A DNA stretch of 64,000 nucleotides from Rehmannia glutinosa (lineage: Eukaryota; Streptophyta; Magnoliopsida; Lamiales; Orobanchaceae): contig CM071933.1 in assembly GCA_016081115.2 (NCBI GenBank), positions 57,240,660 to 57,304,659 of the forward strand, given 5' to 3'. The notes under the pieces were generated by a model. It was not told the origin of the DNA. It worked only from the letters and a program-made list of their open reading frames with translations, and searched no databases. Below, in pieces: positions 9,694 through 21,822 of this stretch (the stretch's first letter is position 1; each line of letters starts with the position of its first letter). The translations under genes were made by a program, and so were the position numbers.

Positions 9694-11155
9694 TGTTTGA
9701 TAAATGGTTTTATCATGATTTTGATGATTTTGTTTTTACATCAAAACAATGTTTTTAATTGTTGTCCAAATACTCCTAAATGATTTATAATGTTTGTACT
9801 AAACTCTCGGAGTATTTCTTCAAAGTTATTTTCGATAAAAATTGGACAACACTTTTGATGATTTTGTTTTAATGTGTTTTTACACCAAAACAATGTTCCT
9901 AAATGTTGTCTAAATACTCCCGATCGGTTTAAAATGTTTTTACAAAAATTTTGGAGTATTTCTTGAGGTTTATTTTCGACAAAAATTGGACAACATTTCT
10001 GTCTCTTGGTCGACCGGTCGCCCTATAGGGAAACCCGTACCTGAAGATGATTTTTGGAACAGAAAATGAGACGGAGGAAAAATCACACAGGTCGATCGGT
10101 CGCTCTGGGCGCGACCGGTCCTATCGACCGGTCGCCCAGGGGTCGACTGGTAACTGTAGGATGCAAAACTCTTCCTATTTCACATTTGAATAGGCCGACC
10201 GGCTAAGGGCGAGGTCGACCGGTCGAACCCCCCATCGATCGATCGCCCCGTGTAATTTTTCAGTGCATTTTTCAAATGTCTATCTGTGCGCGACCGATCG
10301 CCCTATTGTTTGACAACAAAATTGTAACTGTTGTGCAGCAGACCAACTTTCCTTAATTTGTGGGATTGATTTCTAACAGCTATATTCTTGATTTTAATTG
10401 TATTTTTCTGTAGATTTTCAATCCCCAAGAGGAGCCTATGCTTGATCAATTATCTCCTATAAATAGAGGAAGTTTTGGAGCAACCAAACAACAATTGAGA
10501 TACAACACAACAAGATACATTCAAGAAAAACACATTAGCTCTTCATTGTTATTATTCTAATTTGCCTAGCTTGTCATTTTCACATCTTTGAGGTCTAGGC
10601 TTTATTTTTTGATTACACTTGCACTCAAATTGTTTTATTCATTATTGAGTTGTAATCTTGATTTTGGTCATCATTCAACACAAGACATCCTTGTGAGTAT
10701 TCTTGTGGAAAGGATACACTTGGGTGATCTAGGTGATAGGAGTTTCAAGAGTGTGGTACTCTTGAGGTGTTGAAGATCAAGATTGAAGATTGTGGTGATC
10801 TTCACAAGGTGTCGTTGGAGATTGTGGTAATCTTCAAGAGAAATTGTGGTAATCTCAAAGGTGGTGTTGAAGAAGAGTGTGGTGCTCTTTAAGGTCTTGT
10901 TGTAAGTTGTATTTGTATTAATTGTGGTAATTAATAAAATTCTTTTCCTATTCGAAACCCATCCCGGATATACTGGGGTGGTAGAGCATGTAGTCCCTAT
11001 GTGGGGTGAAGCTCTATAAATCGATGTGTGTTGTTTACTTTCCGCACCTTTAATCTTGTCTTGGCGTATTTGATTCGAAAAAAAGGGCATAATCAAAAAG
11101 ATGGAGATAATCTATTCACCCCCCCTCTAGATTATCGTAGCCGCTTGGACTTTCA
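9694..11155 (+). repeat. 3' LTR of copy 2A
   Basis: It matches 3367-4814 end to end, with the same termini TGTTTGAT..GGACTTTCA. The palindrome cluster (10005-10300), TATA box (10458-10465) and hairpin array (10745-10936) are all present. In the fourth hairpin one stem base has changed (GAAATT against AATCTC); the fifth pairs better than in the 5' LTR. Confidence 0.9.
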
Positions 11156-11820
11156 ACTATGACTCCAATAGTTTTGAGAACAAAGGGAACCAATTCCTTT
11201 CCCACAGAGGTTTCAGAAAAGGAAGTTGGATGATCAATTTGCTAATTCTCTTGAAATCTTCAAGAAAAATACAAATCAACTACCTTTTGCGGATGCCTTG
11301 GAACAATTGCCGAACTATGCCAAGCTCTTAAAATATGTAATGGAAAAGAAGAAGAGAATTTCGGCATATGAGACAGTAAAACTGACAGAGGAGTGTAGTG
11401 CGATTATTCAAAGGAAGTTACCTCAAAAGCTTACAGATCCCGAGAGTTTCACAATTCCTTGTGAAATTGAGGGTTCAACCTTTAATAAGATAAAATGTGA
11501 CTTGGGAGTGAGTATAAATTTAACGTCATTATCCATATTCCAAAAATTGGAGTTAGGAAAAGTAAAGGCGACAATGGTCACTTTGCAACTAGCGGATCGT
11601 TTGGTGACTTATCCGAAAGGGGTAATATAGGATGTTTGTTTAAAGTGGATAAATTCATCTTTCCCGCGGATTTTATTGTGTTGGACATGGAAGAGGATAG
11701 TGAAGTCCTATTGATTTTTGGATGACCGTTCTTAGCTACAGGTAGAGAACTCATAGATTTGTAGAAAGGGGAATTAACATTGAGGGTAAATGACGAGCAT
11801 GTACTGTTTTCGATCTATAA
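11156..11820 (+). pseudogene. Athila-like gag end and aspartic protease (broken)
   Basis: The reading continues the gag cut at 3366. The stretch 11226-11630 has LPFADALEQLPNYAKLLKYVM and KLTDPESFTIPCEI, then the protease active-site region CDLGVSINL (Athila usually DLGASIN), and TLQLADRLVTYPKG. A TAG at 11628-11630 stops the frame; homology continues past it through FPADFIVLDMEED to ELTLRVNDEHVLFSIYN. It is then cut at 11820 by a family 1 LTR, and no Athila reverse transcriptase follows. The bases before the LTR are tataa, a candidate target-site copy. Confidence 0.75.
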
Positions 11821-13291
11821 TGTAGGTCCCAAGGGTATCAGTTAAGTCTAGAAGGGAGGTTCAATAGACTTAACCAATTTTTTAATTTTTAATCAAATCA
11901 TAATTTACATAAGAAAACAGCTAAGTCTTTTCAGAGACAGCTGGGCAAACCTCAACAGAAGAGTTAACCGTTCAACAGACTCGAGAGAGCTGTTGATAGA
12001 GTAACTCAGATGAGTGAAGTTAGCTTTTTATAAAATCAGTTTTCTTGGTTTTAACAGCGGAAGACGTACACCCTTTTTAAGATATAGTTTTCAACACTTG
12101 TTTTAATCTTGGTTATTATCAGCTGGATGAGACAATATGCATCAACAAATAAATAAATATGCAGAAAGTAAATTGTTGAAAGTAAATGACATAGATAATA
12201 GTGGTTCGAGGATAGGGTAATTTCTCTACTCCACTCTTCTCCTACTGCATGAGGAATATACTAATGCAACTTGACTTGTTACAAGAGTACAAAATAGTTC
12301 GAGTAATCTTTGATCATACAACTGGCTTCATTCCTGGGACACAGCTCTTCACAAGGCAGCTGCCTCACTACTTCAACTCTCCAAACCCTTCGGACTTGAT
12401 CACGTAGCCATCCATTGGATTTGAAACATGTTATAACTTGAACCTCAATGCACTTCATTCATTTCGTGGATGTGCATACCCCTTGTTATTTTTCAAACAG
12501 TTTTCCTCTTCAACTTTTGAAGTTTGCTTCCTTCCTTCACTGAGTTATGTTGGATAGAATCACTTTGAATGTTAGGCCTGAGGATTTGAATTTTTAGCTT
12601 AGAGAGAATATTGCAGATGCTTGCTTGAATGCTCAGATATCTCTTATGCGTCACATGTCTTTTTTTTCCCTGAAAATTTCTCAGCCTTTATAGTGAGAGT
12701 TTGAAATTTGTCCATTGAAGAGACAGACAAATTCAAACTTCATTTCTTGTTCGTTGGCTTGACTTGTTGTGCTGCATGTGATGTTGACCCAACCTTAGCA
12801 TTAACTCCCTGCAGGTGCCTGAATTGTACCAGGTTTTTGCAAACATTCCATTGGCTCCTACTACTTGCACTCTTTCAACAAGACAACTATTAAGGTTGCA
12901 GGTCAGTCTCTTACCAATTTTGGAAAGTCTTGACTTTTCTTTGCGAAGGACTTCTTCAGCTTTCTCTTAGTTATTCAGATGATTTACCCCTTTAGTTGAG
13001 TCTTTTCCTTGATTCTTGGACAACTTTGTTGTAAGTCTATTGAAAGACACAGTTGTTTGACTTGACCAACTTCTTCTTCTTGGCCACTCAAAAAAGAAAA
13101 GCGACGATGCACCTTGAATTTTCTCTGCACTTCTTCAGCAAGTTTTCTGCATCTTCAATTTTGCTGCTTGATAACTCAGCTCATATTCTAACTATTTTAC
13201 AAAGTTGAGATACATACATAAAATATGTTGCCAACTTTCAAATCTAAATTTTTTAAGCATCATCAAAATCTATACAAAATGTTTTTTAACA
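11821..13291 (-). repeat. Family 1 copia 3' LTR
   Basis: On the plus strand it runs tgtaggtccc ... ttttttaaca; on the minus strand it begins TGTTAAAA and ends GGGACCTACA, like the other family 1 LTRs here. The neighbouring bases 13292-13306 are the complement of a polypurine tract (AAAAAAAGGGAAAT), so this is the 3' LTR of a minus-strand element whose body lies to the right. A TATA-type motif (CTATAAAGG on the minus strand) lies near 12686-12694. Confidence 0.85.
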
Positions 13292-16200
13292 ATTTCCCTT
13301 TTTTTAATGATGCCAAAACTTAACCACATTGTAAAGTGTTGAAATTAAAATAATTGAAAAGAATGTATCATTTTATTAAATGAATCATGAAGCACTTGCA
13401 TTATTTTTGTACATTTACAAAAGAAATTCTAAGATACAACGAAATTTTGACAGATATCTTCTAGCGCCTCTCCTGTCTTCTCCTTCTTTCTTCCTCATCT
13501 TCTCGCATGCGGCAATCTTCTTTAGCTCTCCTTCTTATCTCTTCTTCTTCTTTTGTCTTCTTCTTCTCATAGCTTGCTTTCACCTTCTCATCCTACATTC
13601 TTTGGATCCTTTGAGCTTCTTCTTCGCATTTACGTGCAAGCTCATTTGCTCTTCGGTTTGCCTCTCTATTTTTTGGCTTCAACAAAACCCATCTAATATA
13701 TGGAGTCCTTTTTCAGAGGATTTACTGACATGATTACACTTGGTCTCCTTGGTGGAAAGCTTTTGCCTCTCCCACTAGACCTAGAATCTCTTCCTCTTCC
13801 TCTTCCGCTGGCAGGGCCTTCTCCCTTGGGAGTTTGACTGGACTGGACCCTTGAAGTCTGCTGACTCTTGGATGGTTTTCCTTGAGTTTGCTACTTCCTG
13901 GCCGCTTCAATATCTCTTATGCCTTTCTCCCAATACAAATCCCACACATCAGCTAGCTTCATTCCCTCATTGTATCCCTCTGATAGAAGAGTATCACACT
14001 CGTCATTGGACCTTTCTTCCAATGGACCAAGATGAGAAGTAGCTTCTTCTCTTTCTTCAGTTGGGAGTTTGCCTACTGGCAGACCTCCAAATCGGACATT
14101 GAGCTTCTGGATTCTATCCTCTTGACTTATGTTGAGCTTTTCAATTTCAGCCTTGCTCTTTTGAAAAGCTAACTCAACTTTTTCTTCAGCTGACAGGTCT
14201 TGAGGTAGCTTGAAATGCAGTGAGGTGGTACCTTTGGATGATCTTCATATAGGGTTTTTCCAACTTACTTCCCCCCTTTATGGCATCATTACCTTATGAG
14301 GAACTGTGCAAAAGTGAGCTAATTTAAGAAGAGAGTTGAGCTTCTTATGAGGAACGGAGTCTGTTGCCTTCTTGTCGGAGCCCTCAAACATGATTCCATA
14401 TGCTCCATCTTTTTTTCCATTTTAATCTGCCACAGCTCCATGTCAACGAGATGGATGTTCTCCATTCTTTCAATATTGTCCCTTTCCCTCTACTGAAAGG
14501 CAACTTGGCCAGCTCCCCAGATAACCAACTTTGAAAACAGCTGTCTAAAGTATCCATCATTGCTCTCTGCGGAGTGCTTTTGTTTGTTAAGCCCATTCTT
14601 TGATCCTCAACACTGCTCCTCGGATGTCTTCTGTTATAGTGGCATCATGATAGTCAATACTGTCATTTAATTCAGTGAAACCTTTCTCCATGGCCTCCAT
14701 TTCCTCGCACATTGCTCGGAAGGCACGTCAAAAGCTACTGCTTCTGGACTTAGATCATTAGGAAATAATGAATTAAAGTCATGGCAAAATGGAATGCTCC
14801 TTGTCTCCAATGGAACATGTAGGTCAGTTGGGTCCATTTGTACATTGTAGTGGGCAACCTCCTCTGTAGACTCAGCTCCATAGGGAATCTCTTCAAGGAA
14901 GATCCCACTTCTCTTTCGGGAAGACTTCTCTCTCACTCTGTCTTATAGCTCGTTTTACCCCCTATAGAAGCCTCATTGGAAGGGGCAGTTGTGGAAACTT
15001 ATTGAGCTGACTGGGCCTCAACTGTCTCAACTGCTTCACTGGCACCAGTTGATTTATCCTTTTGAGTTATTGTTACCTCAGCTGCCTCAACAACATCACG
15101 GGCAAAAGATTGAGCTAGTGGGGGTGACCCATCGACTAGCACAAATCTCATCCTGGTGGTTTTAATTTTGTCCTCCATGTCCCTAACCAATTTGTCTAAC
15201 TCTGTTGGTTCTTCGAAATCTTCAGCTATGTTGAATATTCAGTTTCAGAGTCAAATAGTGCCTCGATAACCATAGGTTCAGTGGACTTGGATTCTGGAAG
15301 AATTGGTACTTCACCAGAAGTAGATACATTTCTCCTGGAAGTCTCAATCGCCATAGGGTCTTCAACCACCTTTGCAGCAGTCTCAACCACTGAAAGGCTT
15401 TCTATATTCCCTGCAACAGACTTAACTGATGTTGGGTCTTCAACATTGGAATCCTTTGAGGTCTCAATCTCTTGGATTGCACTTTCAGGATCAGTAGTCT
15501 CAACTGCCATGGTCTTTTCAACTCCATCATGTGCCTCAGTTACAGAAATTTGGACTGTTGTAACTTAATTGGCCTTCAGTGTTGTTGGGGCCTCAACTGT
15601 GACAGCCTCAACCATCACAACTTCACTGGCAGCAACAACTTCCTTTTCTGCAATCTCACATTCTCCTCCTAACTTCACATATTCTTAGTCCCCTGCAACC
15701 TCCTCTGACCTAGCTGTAGCAAGATCAGTTCCCCCCTCAGCTACCTCACCAGCTGATTGCTTCTCCACGAGGTCAACTATCACCGGGAACTTAGTTTTTT
15801 CATATGGTTGTTCAGCCAATTCCTTAGCTGTCTCAATAGCTTCCTTAGGATGTGACTCCACCAGGTTATGCTCCACAACTTCTTTTACCTCAATATCATC
15901 GCCATCCTCCCTTGTGTCAATTCCCATTGAGTGACCTGGGGAGGTGACTACATCTAAGTCCCTCAACACATCCTGGATCATGGGAGTTGGAGACAGAACT
16001 ATAGATGATTCTCCGGTTTATTCATGCAGCTCATGAGACCCTTTCATGGCTTGTCTCAGCTAAGCAGCTTCAACTGCATTAGTTCCTTCGATAGGGTCAT
16101 CATTGCTACTGGAACTGCATTCAGGAAGAAGCATCTGATTCCTCAAAGATGCATTTATGGGTCTCAGATGTATTTCCTTTTTCCAGTGTCTTAGCCTTCT

Positions 16201-17708
16201 CAACTTCTTTTTTCTCAAATAGAATCGTGTTTGAGTATAGTTCATCTATAGCCAACACAACAGTTGTGTTGTCCATGAAATCAAGAAGCCATTTTTCTTC
16301 TTCAATCATCTCTGGCCTCATGAATTGGACTCTGCTGGTACTTAGTTTCCATAGCCTCCATGCGCGCAACCTAGCCTTTATCTCAGGATAAGCAGAGGAT
16401 CCTGGTTCATCTGAGGCAATAGGATCTTGGGCAACTTGCTTCTCCTCAGCTTGGGGCAAGATGGAGCCACCACCTCCAACAATTGTCTCAGCAGCTGCTT
16501 CTTTAATTACAGGTGTAATTGTGACATCGACAACCTTTTTTTCTTGGTCAGCTGATGGGGGCACAGAAGTAGCTATGTCCACCGCAACCGTTTCAATAGG
16601 GGTTGTTGCAGCATACTTCAAAACAAGTCGTCTCTTGGAGCGCCTTTCCAAGGGGACTTTTTCCTCCTCCTTATCCGAACCCTCAGCCATAACTAGGATG
16701 GTTGACTCAACTTCAGGAGTCTCAGCTGAGGGCTTTTCAAAGAGCTTTAGGCGGTGATTCCTCTTCATCTCTCAAGCGAGTGGCCCGAGTCTTCGCTGCA
16801 CCGCCTTCCAGGGTGCAGTTGTTCTTCTTTTCTTCATTACCTTAAGGGCAACGGGAGCATGTTCAGGAGAGGGGACTGGAACAGGGGTAGTTGTCTCTTC
16901 AGGATCGTTCTCAGCTGATTCCCTCTCAGAAATGGCTTTCTTCTTCGCATACGCCTTCTTATGAGCAACTAATAAGTTTGCCTTAAACAGTTGTTTGTTA
17001 ACATGGAAGGGCTTCCCTTTGTGAAGGGACACTCCATTTTTCTCGAGCAAATACACAATACTAATCTATAGCCCAAGGTGTTCTTAAACTTCCCTTCCTC
17101 CAACTTGACATTCTGGATGTTTTGACACAGCTTGTCAAAGATGAACTCGCTCCAGTTCACGTCCAACTCCTCCATTATAACTGCCATCACATTCAACTTT
17201 GTTTGGGACAGCTGATTGTATGACCCAAACTTTATGTCGACGCACTTCACCACCATGTCCATAAGTTAGTGGTACTCCTCTTTAATCACTGTATTGGTAG
17301 CTGGTGAATTCAGCTTGTCAGCTACCTCTTTTTTGGCAATCATTTTCCATATTTTCATGTAGTCGAACTCATAATATATCAGCTCCGTGAGTCTACTATT
17401 AGGGAGATGTAGCAGCTTAGTCAAGTCATTTGCAGCCAGCTTCACCTCTTTTCCATTCACTAAAGAGTGAATGTCATCGTCGTGAATAGAAGTGTCCACA
17501 TAGAACATCGCGACCTCTTCCAAGATGGTCTAGGGCATATTTATGGAAAGTAACTCCATTAAACCATATTTCTCTAGATGGCCAAATATCTTTCTGGCCC
17601 TTTCCTTGTCAGCAGATTACTTGACAAGGCCTTCAACATCGATCAGTGCACCATAGTACATTTTCTCAGCGAGCTTTGCAAAATTGAGAGCAAATTTCTT
17701 AGGTGCCA
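13292..17708 (-). pseudogene. Family 1 third ORF (plant transposon protein domain plus acidic region), broken
   Basis: The reading starts at ATG 17708 (MAPKKFALNFAKLAEKMYYG). The N-terminal part resembles the 'putative plant transposon protein' domain: VAMFYVDTSIHDDDIHSLVNGKEV, then KCVDIKFGSYNQLSQTKLNVMAVIMEE and VNWSEFIFDKLCQNI. A basic KAYAKKKAISERES segment follows, then a long Glu/Val/Thr/Ala-rich acidic low-complexity region (about 16768-14999) and a poorly conserved end. Stops and frameshifts break it repeatedly. The ORF lies between pol and the 3' LTR, where some Sireviruses carry an extra or env-like ORF. I see no membrane segments, so I do not call it an envelope. The same N-terminal domain occurs in plus orientation at 21328-21818. 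Confidence 0.65.
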
Positions 17709-18165
17709 TTGAAGATTTCATGAAAATCCTTGAAGAACTTGAGAGGTTTTTCTTACAGAGAGAATATGGAGAGCTCAAATTCTTGAGAGTAAGCGTTAAT
17801 CACGTCGCATTTAATGTGAGCATCATTTATAACCAATCATAGATTAAAACATGCAAAAAGCGTTAATCACGTCGCATTTAATGTGAGCATCATTTATAAC
17901 CAATCATAGGTTACTGTCACAGCCTTTTACTGTACCGCATTTAATGATGCTGACATCATTGTTAAACATTTCCGCTTTAGTAAAAACGACCTCGTTTTGT
18001 CTCTTAGCTCATAAAGAAGTCAGCTTTTTTCATGTATGACTCAATTTTGCTTCTCTCTATCTCCAATTTGCTGATGGGACTTAGCCGTTCAGTTAACTCA
18101 ACTCTGCTGAACATCCAAATAGGTTGCTTTACTCTGCTGATTTAGCAAAACTCTTCTAAAAATAT
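17709..18165. other. Non-coding spacer upstream of the family 1 third ORF
   Basis: No protein is seen. It contains an exact 52-bp direct repeat and ends where a plus-strand family 1 LTR begins at 18166. Confidence 0.6.
17791..17909. repeat. Exact 52-bp direct repeat, two copies
   Basis: Copies at 17791-17842 and 17858-17909 start aagcgttaatcacgtcgcat and end aaccaatcatag; the 15-bp spacer is attaaaacatgcaaa. I found no difference between the two copies. Confidence 0.9.
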
Positions 18166-18827
18166 TGTTGGGAAATTTATTGTATAGATTTTTGATGATG
18201 CTATATAAGACTTAGATTAGGAAGGTGGCACTCCAATTCTGTTGTAAATTCAACTATGTAATAGATAGGATCATGAAGCTGAGTTGAAGCAGCCAAGTTG
18301 AAGATTGCAGAAGTTTACTGAAGATCGAAATGAAGAATAAACTATTTTGCAGCTGAGTATTGAAATGAAGGATCAGTCAAGTACCAGAAAGTTATCTTAG
18401 TCAGCAGACTAACAGCTAAGTCACTCTCAGATAAGTGGAAAAGACTATCAAAGGGGTTCAGCAGCAAAAAGGACACAAGAAAGCTGAAGATGTCCATTGA
18501 TAAGTAAAGTCAATCTATGCTTAAAGAGGAAAGAAGACATACTGCAACCTTAAAGCTGTTTTGCTGAAAGTGTGTAAAAGGCTGCGAACTAATGGGATGT
18601 TCCGGCACACCTGTAGAGGCTCAGGAAAACCTTAAACCAAGGTTGGTTAACATGAATTGTTGCATTAAAAGACAAGTCAATGACCATGAAGTGGAGTTTG
18701 AAAATGGATCTATCTCTTCAATTGATACATTTTCAAACTGCCACTATAAAAGGCTGAGGAACTTATGAGAGAGAACACTTACGACACACAAGAGCATTCA
18801 AGCAATCCTCAAGCAACGAAGGAGTCC
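18166..18827 (+). repeat. Truncated family 1 LTR (plus strand)
   Basis: It begins TGTTGGGAAATTTATTG, the family 1 LTR start, and runs past the promoter motif CTATAAAAGGCTGAGG (near 18743-18758). It breaks off at about 18827, where the sequence jumps into the gag/pol interior. The end of the LTR, the PBS and most of gag are missing. Confidence 0.75.
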
Positions 18828-21322
18828 AAAAGCCAAAAGCACCATATGTTGCACCCATTTTCAATCACAAGCACACACATGCTGGCCTGGGTTATAAAGG
18901 AAAAGGCAAAAAGCCAGCTTAGTATGCTGAAAGTACAGCTAAAACAAAATTCAGAAGATTCCATCAGCAGACTCCTAACAGGAAATATTCTTTGAAGGCA
19001 AAATAGAACTACCAAAAGCCCCAGAGGTTTCGATAGTGAAAGCCATATGAATGGAATGGCAGAATTTATCCTAGTCAGGCTTATCGAAATAATCAAATGA
19101 GATATCAGCCAAGTCCAGAGGGATAAAAGCCCAAGTGGCAAAGACCTTAGACTCAAAATAGGTCATTCCCTAGGCAAATGAACCAGTATCAGCACACATA
19201 TGCACCTAAGCACAATGCTCACTATGCACAAAAATTTTCATACTATCCAAAGAAAGTAAATACACCAGCACACTCACATGCGTACAAACAAAATAGAGAG
19301 TTGTATGTGCCTAAAACTCCTAATCAATTTGCTAAGATTCATTATGATTATGGAACTGATAGGTGGGCAACCTTTTAGAGTCGGATCATTTGGCTATAGG
19401 TTAGTTGGATCACCTTATAGAGCTAACCTCAGGACCCAGACAGGTTTAAGTACCTAAAAATAAATTTCCTTGATTGCAGGTTCAAGGAATAGCTGAGTGC
19501 CAAGTAACCTAGTACATAGATAGTGGTTGTTCCAAACGTATGACTGGGAATAAGAAGAATCTATCAAACTTCAAGGAGTCAAGAGGAGCAAAAGTTATAT
19601 TTCGACGAAATGAAGCTCCAAGGGAGATAAGAGGCATTGGATCCATAAAGACAAATGGATTGGTAACCACGGATGTAGCTTATGTTGAAGGGTTGAATTT
19701 CAATCTGCTGAGTATCAACCAACTCTGTGACAATTACTACAATGTAGGACTCAACATGGGTATATGTCAAATAAAGGATGTTGAATCAAATGAAATTGTG
19801 TTATTACGATCAAGATAGAAGAACATGTATGTAGTGGATTGGTCTACGCTACACCAAGTACATGCCTATTAGCAAATTGTACAGCCGGATCAAGTTAGTT
19901 GTGGCACAAAAAGCTAAGTCACCTGAATTTCAAGACAATCAACAAGCTTGCAAGAAGTCATCTTGTGGAAAGATTATTAGACTCAGTATACAAAAAAGAA
20001 AGCATATGTGATGCGTGCCAGAAGGGAAAACAAATCAAGTCTTTATTCAAGGATAAGCCAAGTCCTTCTTCAACAAGGATCTTGCATTTATTGCATATGG
20101 ATTTATTTGGTCCTGTTGATCCAGCTAGCATAAGTGGAAAGAAATACACCTTAGTGGTGGTGGATGATTATTCAAGATACACATGGACCATCTTTATGTG
20201 TAAAAAGAAGGAAACCTTGGAGAAGCTTTCACAACTTGTGAGGAGAGTTCAAAATGAGAAGAGCCAGACCATTATCAAGATAAGGTATGACAGAGGAACT
20301 GAGTTTGTCAATCGGATTATAACTCAGTATTGCACAGAGAATGGTATTGCTCCTGAGTATTGAGCTGCAAGAACTCCATAGTAGAATGGAGTGGCTGAAA
20401 GAAGGAGCAGAACCCTCAAGGAAGCTACAAGAACCATGTTAACTAAAACTGGATTGCCAAAGATATTTGGGACTGGAGCCATTAACACTACTTGCTACAC
20501 TCAGAATAGGTCTATGATCAATAGGCAACTGTCCAAAACCCCCTTTTAAATTTGAATAGGAAGGAAGCCTAATTTTGGAAATTTTCATATCTTTGGAAGT
20601 AAGTGTTTTATTCACAACAATGGCAAGGACAACCTAAAAGCTTTTGATGTTAAAGCTGATGAAGGTATCTTTTTTGGATACTCAGATGAGAGTAAAGTTT
20701 TCAGAGTGTTGAACAAGAGGACTATGGTCATAGAAGAGTCTATCCATGTGGTTTTTGATGAACCTAATGTTAATGGAGAAAACATTGATGAGTTAGCTGA
20801 CAAAATGAATCAACCAACTATTTAGAAGAGTCACTATGTTGAGGCAGACATCAGAAAACTCAACCCAGATGAAGATGAGATTGCTGAATCTCAAAGACAG
20901 TGAATGGCTTGTAGCTGAATGATGATCAATAGGAAGTTGTTCAAGACAACTTAGCTGCAAGAAGACTTAATCCAGCAGACATACTCCAACTAGATGTGAG
21001 ATGACTGGGATACCATCCACCAGATCTAATCATTGGAGATGTTAGAGTACATCTGGTACTTGTCAAATGCTTGGAAATAGATTAGTTTCTTGGTTCAGCA
21101 AGAAACAAAACTCAATAGCTACATCCACAGCTGAAGTAGAGAACATAGTTGCAGGCAACTGCTGTGCCCAAATTCTCTGGATGATGCAACAACTGAGAGA
21201 TTATGACATTGAAGAAAGAGAGATTCAATTATGTGTGATAACACAAGTGCTATTGCAATTACTCAGAATCCAGTATTGCATTCAAGAACCAAGCACATTG
21301 ATGTCAGATATCATTTTATAAG
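18828..21322 (+). pseudogene. Family 1 gag end and pol (protease, integrase, RNase H), deleted and broken
   Basis: In order: a Gag tail rich in Tyr/His/Gln (19178-19375); a protease with YIDSGCSKRMTG at about 19520 (catalytic Asp kept, HM changed to RM); the gag-pre-integrase zinc motif LWHKKLSHLNF..CDACQKGK (19896-20030); and the integrase core with MDLFG, VVVDDYSRYTW and DRGTEF (20095-20310). Stops follow, then an integrase C-terminal piece (20640-20800). Reverse transcriptase is absent. RNase H resumes at 21067 with GNRLVSWFSKKQNSIATSTAEVE and fades near 21322. The domain order PR-INT-(RT)-RH is Ty1/copia. It lies opposite in strand to the fragments on both sides. Confidence 0.8.
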
Positions 21323-21822
21323 AGATCATGGACGTGGTGGCCAAATGTATCGACATGAAGTTTGGTTCCTTCAATCAGTTATCTGAAACTAAGCTGATTG
21401 TTATGGCAGCCATAATGGAGGAGAACAAGGTGAATTGGGCTAAGTTCATCTTTGGGAAATTGTGCCAAAATGTGCTCAACGTGAAGGTGGTTGATGGCAA
21501 TTTCGTGGGTTGCTTGGTTATGGCCTGATTCTAGATCATCTGATGGAGAAAAAGGGGGTGCCCCTGCGCAACGGGAAACCCTTCCATGCCAACAGAAGGA
21601 TGTTCAAGGCTAGCCTTTCAGGCGCCCAGAAGCAGGCTCATGCAAAGAAGACTACTACCTCTGAGGGGGAATCAGCTGAGCATGTCCCCAAGGACACAGT
21701 TGTTTCCGCTCCATCTCCCTCACCAAAACCTATTCTAGCTCCCTCATCTATGGTAAGAAAGAAGAGAACAGGAGCACCTCGCAAGCCAGCTGGTAAGAAG
21801 GAGAAGAGGGGATTTTAGGTTC
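21323..21822 (+). pseudogene. Family 1 third ORF fragment (plus strand)
   Basis: MDVVAKCIDMKFGSFNQLSETKL..VNWAKFIFGKLCQN at 21328-21528 matches the minus-strand third ORF near 17262-17100. A frameshift leads into GVPLRNGKPFHANRRMFKASLSGAQKQAHAKK and a Pro/Ser-rich, Lys/Arg-rich end at 21818. The reading joins RNase H directly and lacks the domain's first part, so bases were deleted at the joint. The match ends near 21822, where sequence of the opposite strand begins. Confidence 0.7.

Larger units (their letters stand above)
3367..11155 (+). mobile_element. Complete non-autonomous copia-type element, family 2 copy 2A
   Basis: Two LTRs (3367-4814 and 9694-11155) flank a PBS, a gag ORF, a second ORF and a polypurine tract. 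No protease, integrase, reverse transcriptase or RNase H can be found in the 4.9 kb interior. The flanks are actac (3362-3366) and actat (11156-11160), a 5-bp target-site duplication with one change. It interrupts an Athila gag/protease reading that resumes directly on the other side. The LTR pair differs at roughly 2 percent of bases over the first 200, with more indels in the palindrome region. CpG palindromes in U3 and repeated GGGGGAG tracts before the 3' LTR are known traits of Sireviruses, so Sirevirus ancestry is likely. Confidence 0.85.

Noticed and set aside
10671..11096. 141-codon minus-strand ORF
   Set aside because: It lies within the 3' LTR of copy 2A and its Thr-Thr-Ile repeats are the hairpin array read backwards; no domain, no homologue.
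15281..16757. Plus-strand ORFs of 80-98 codons
   Set aside because: Shadows of the acidic low-complexity region of the minus-strand third ORF.
13292..17708. Retroviral envelope gene
   Set aside because: The position is right for an env-like ORF, but I see no signal peptide, membrane segment or fusion-type region; the N-terminal domain fits the plant transposon protein group better.
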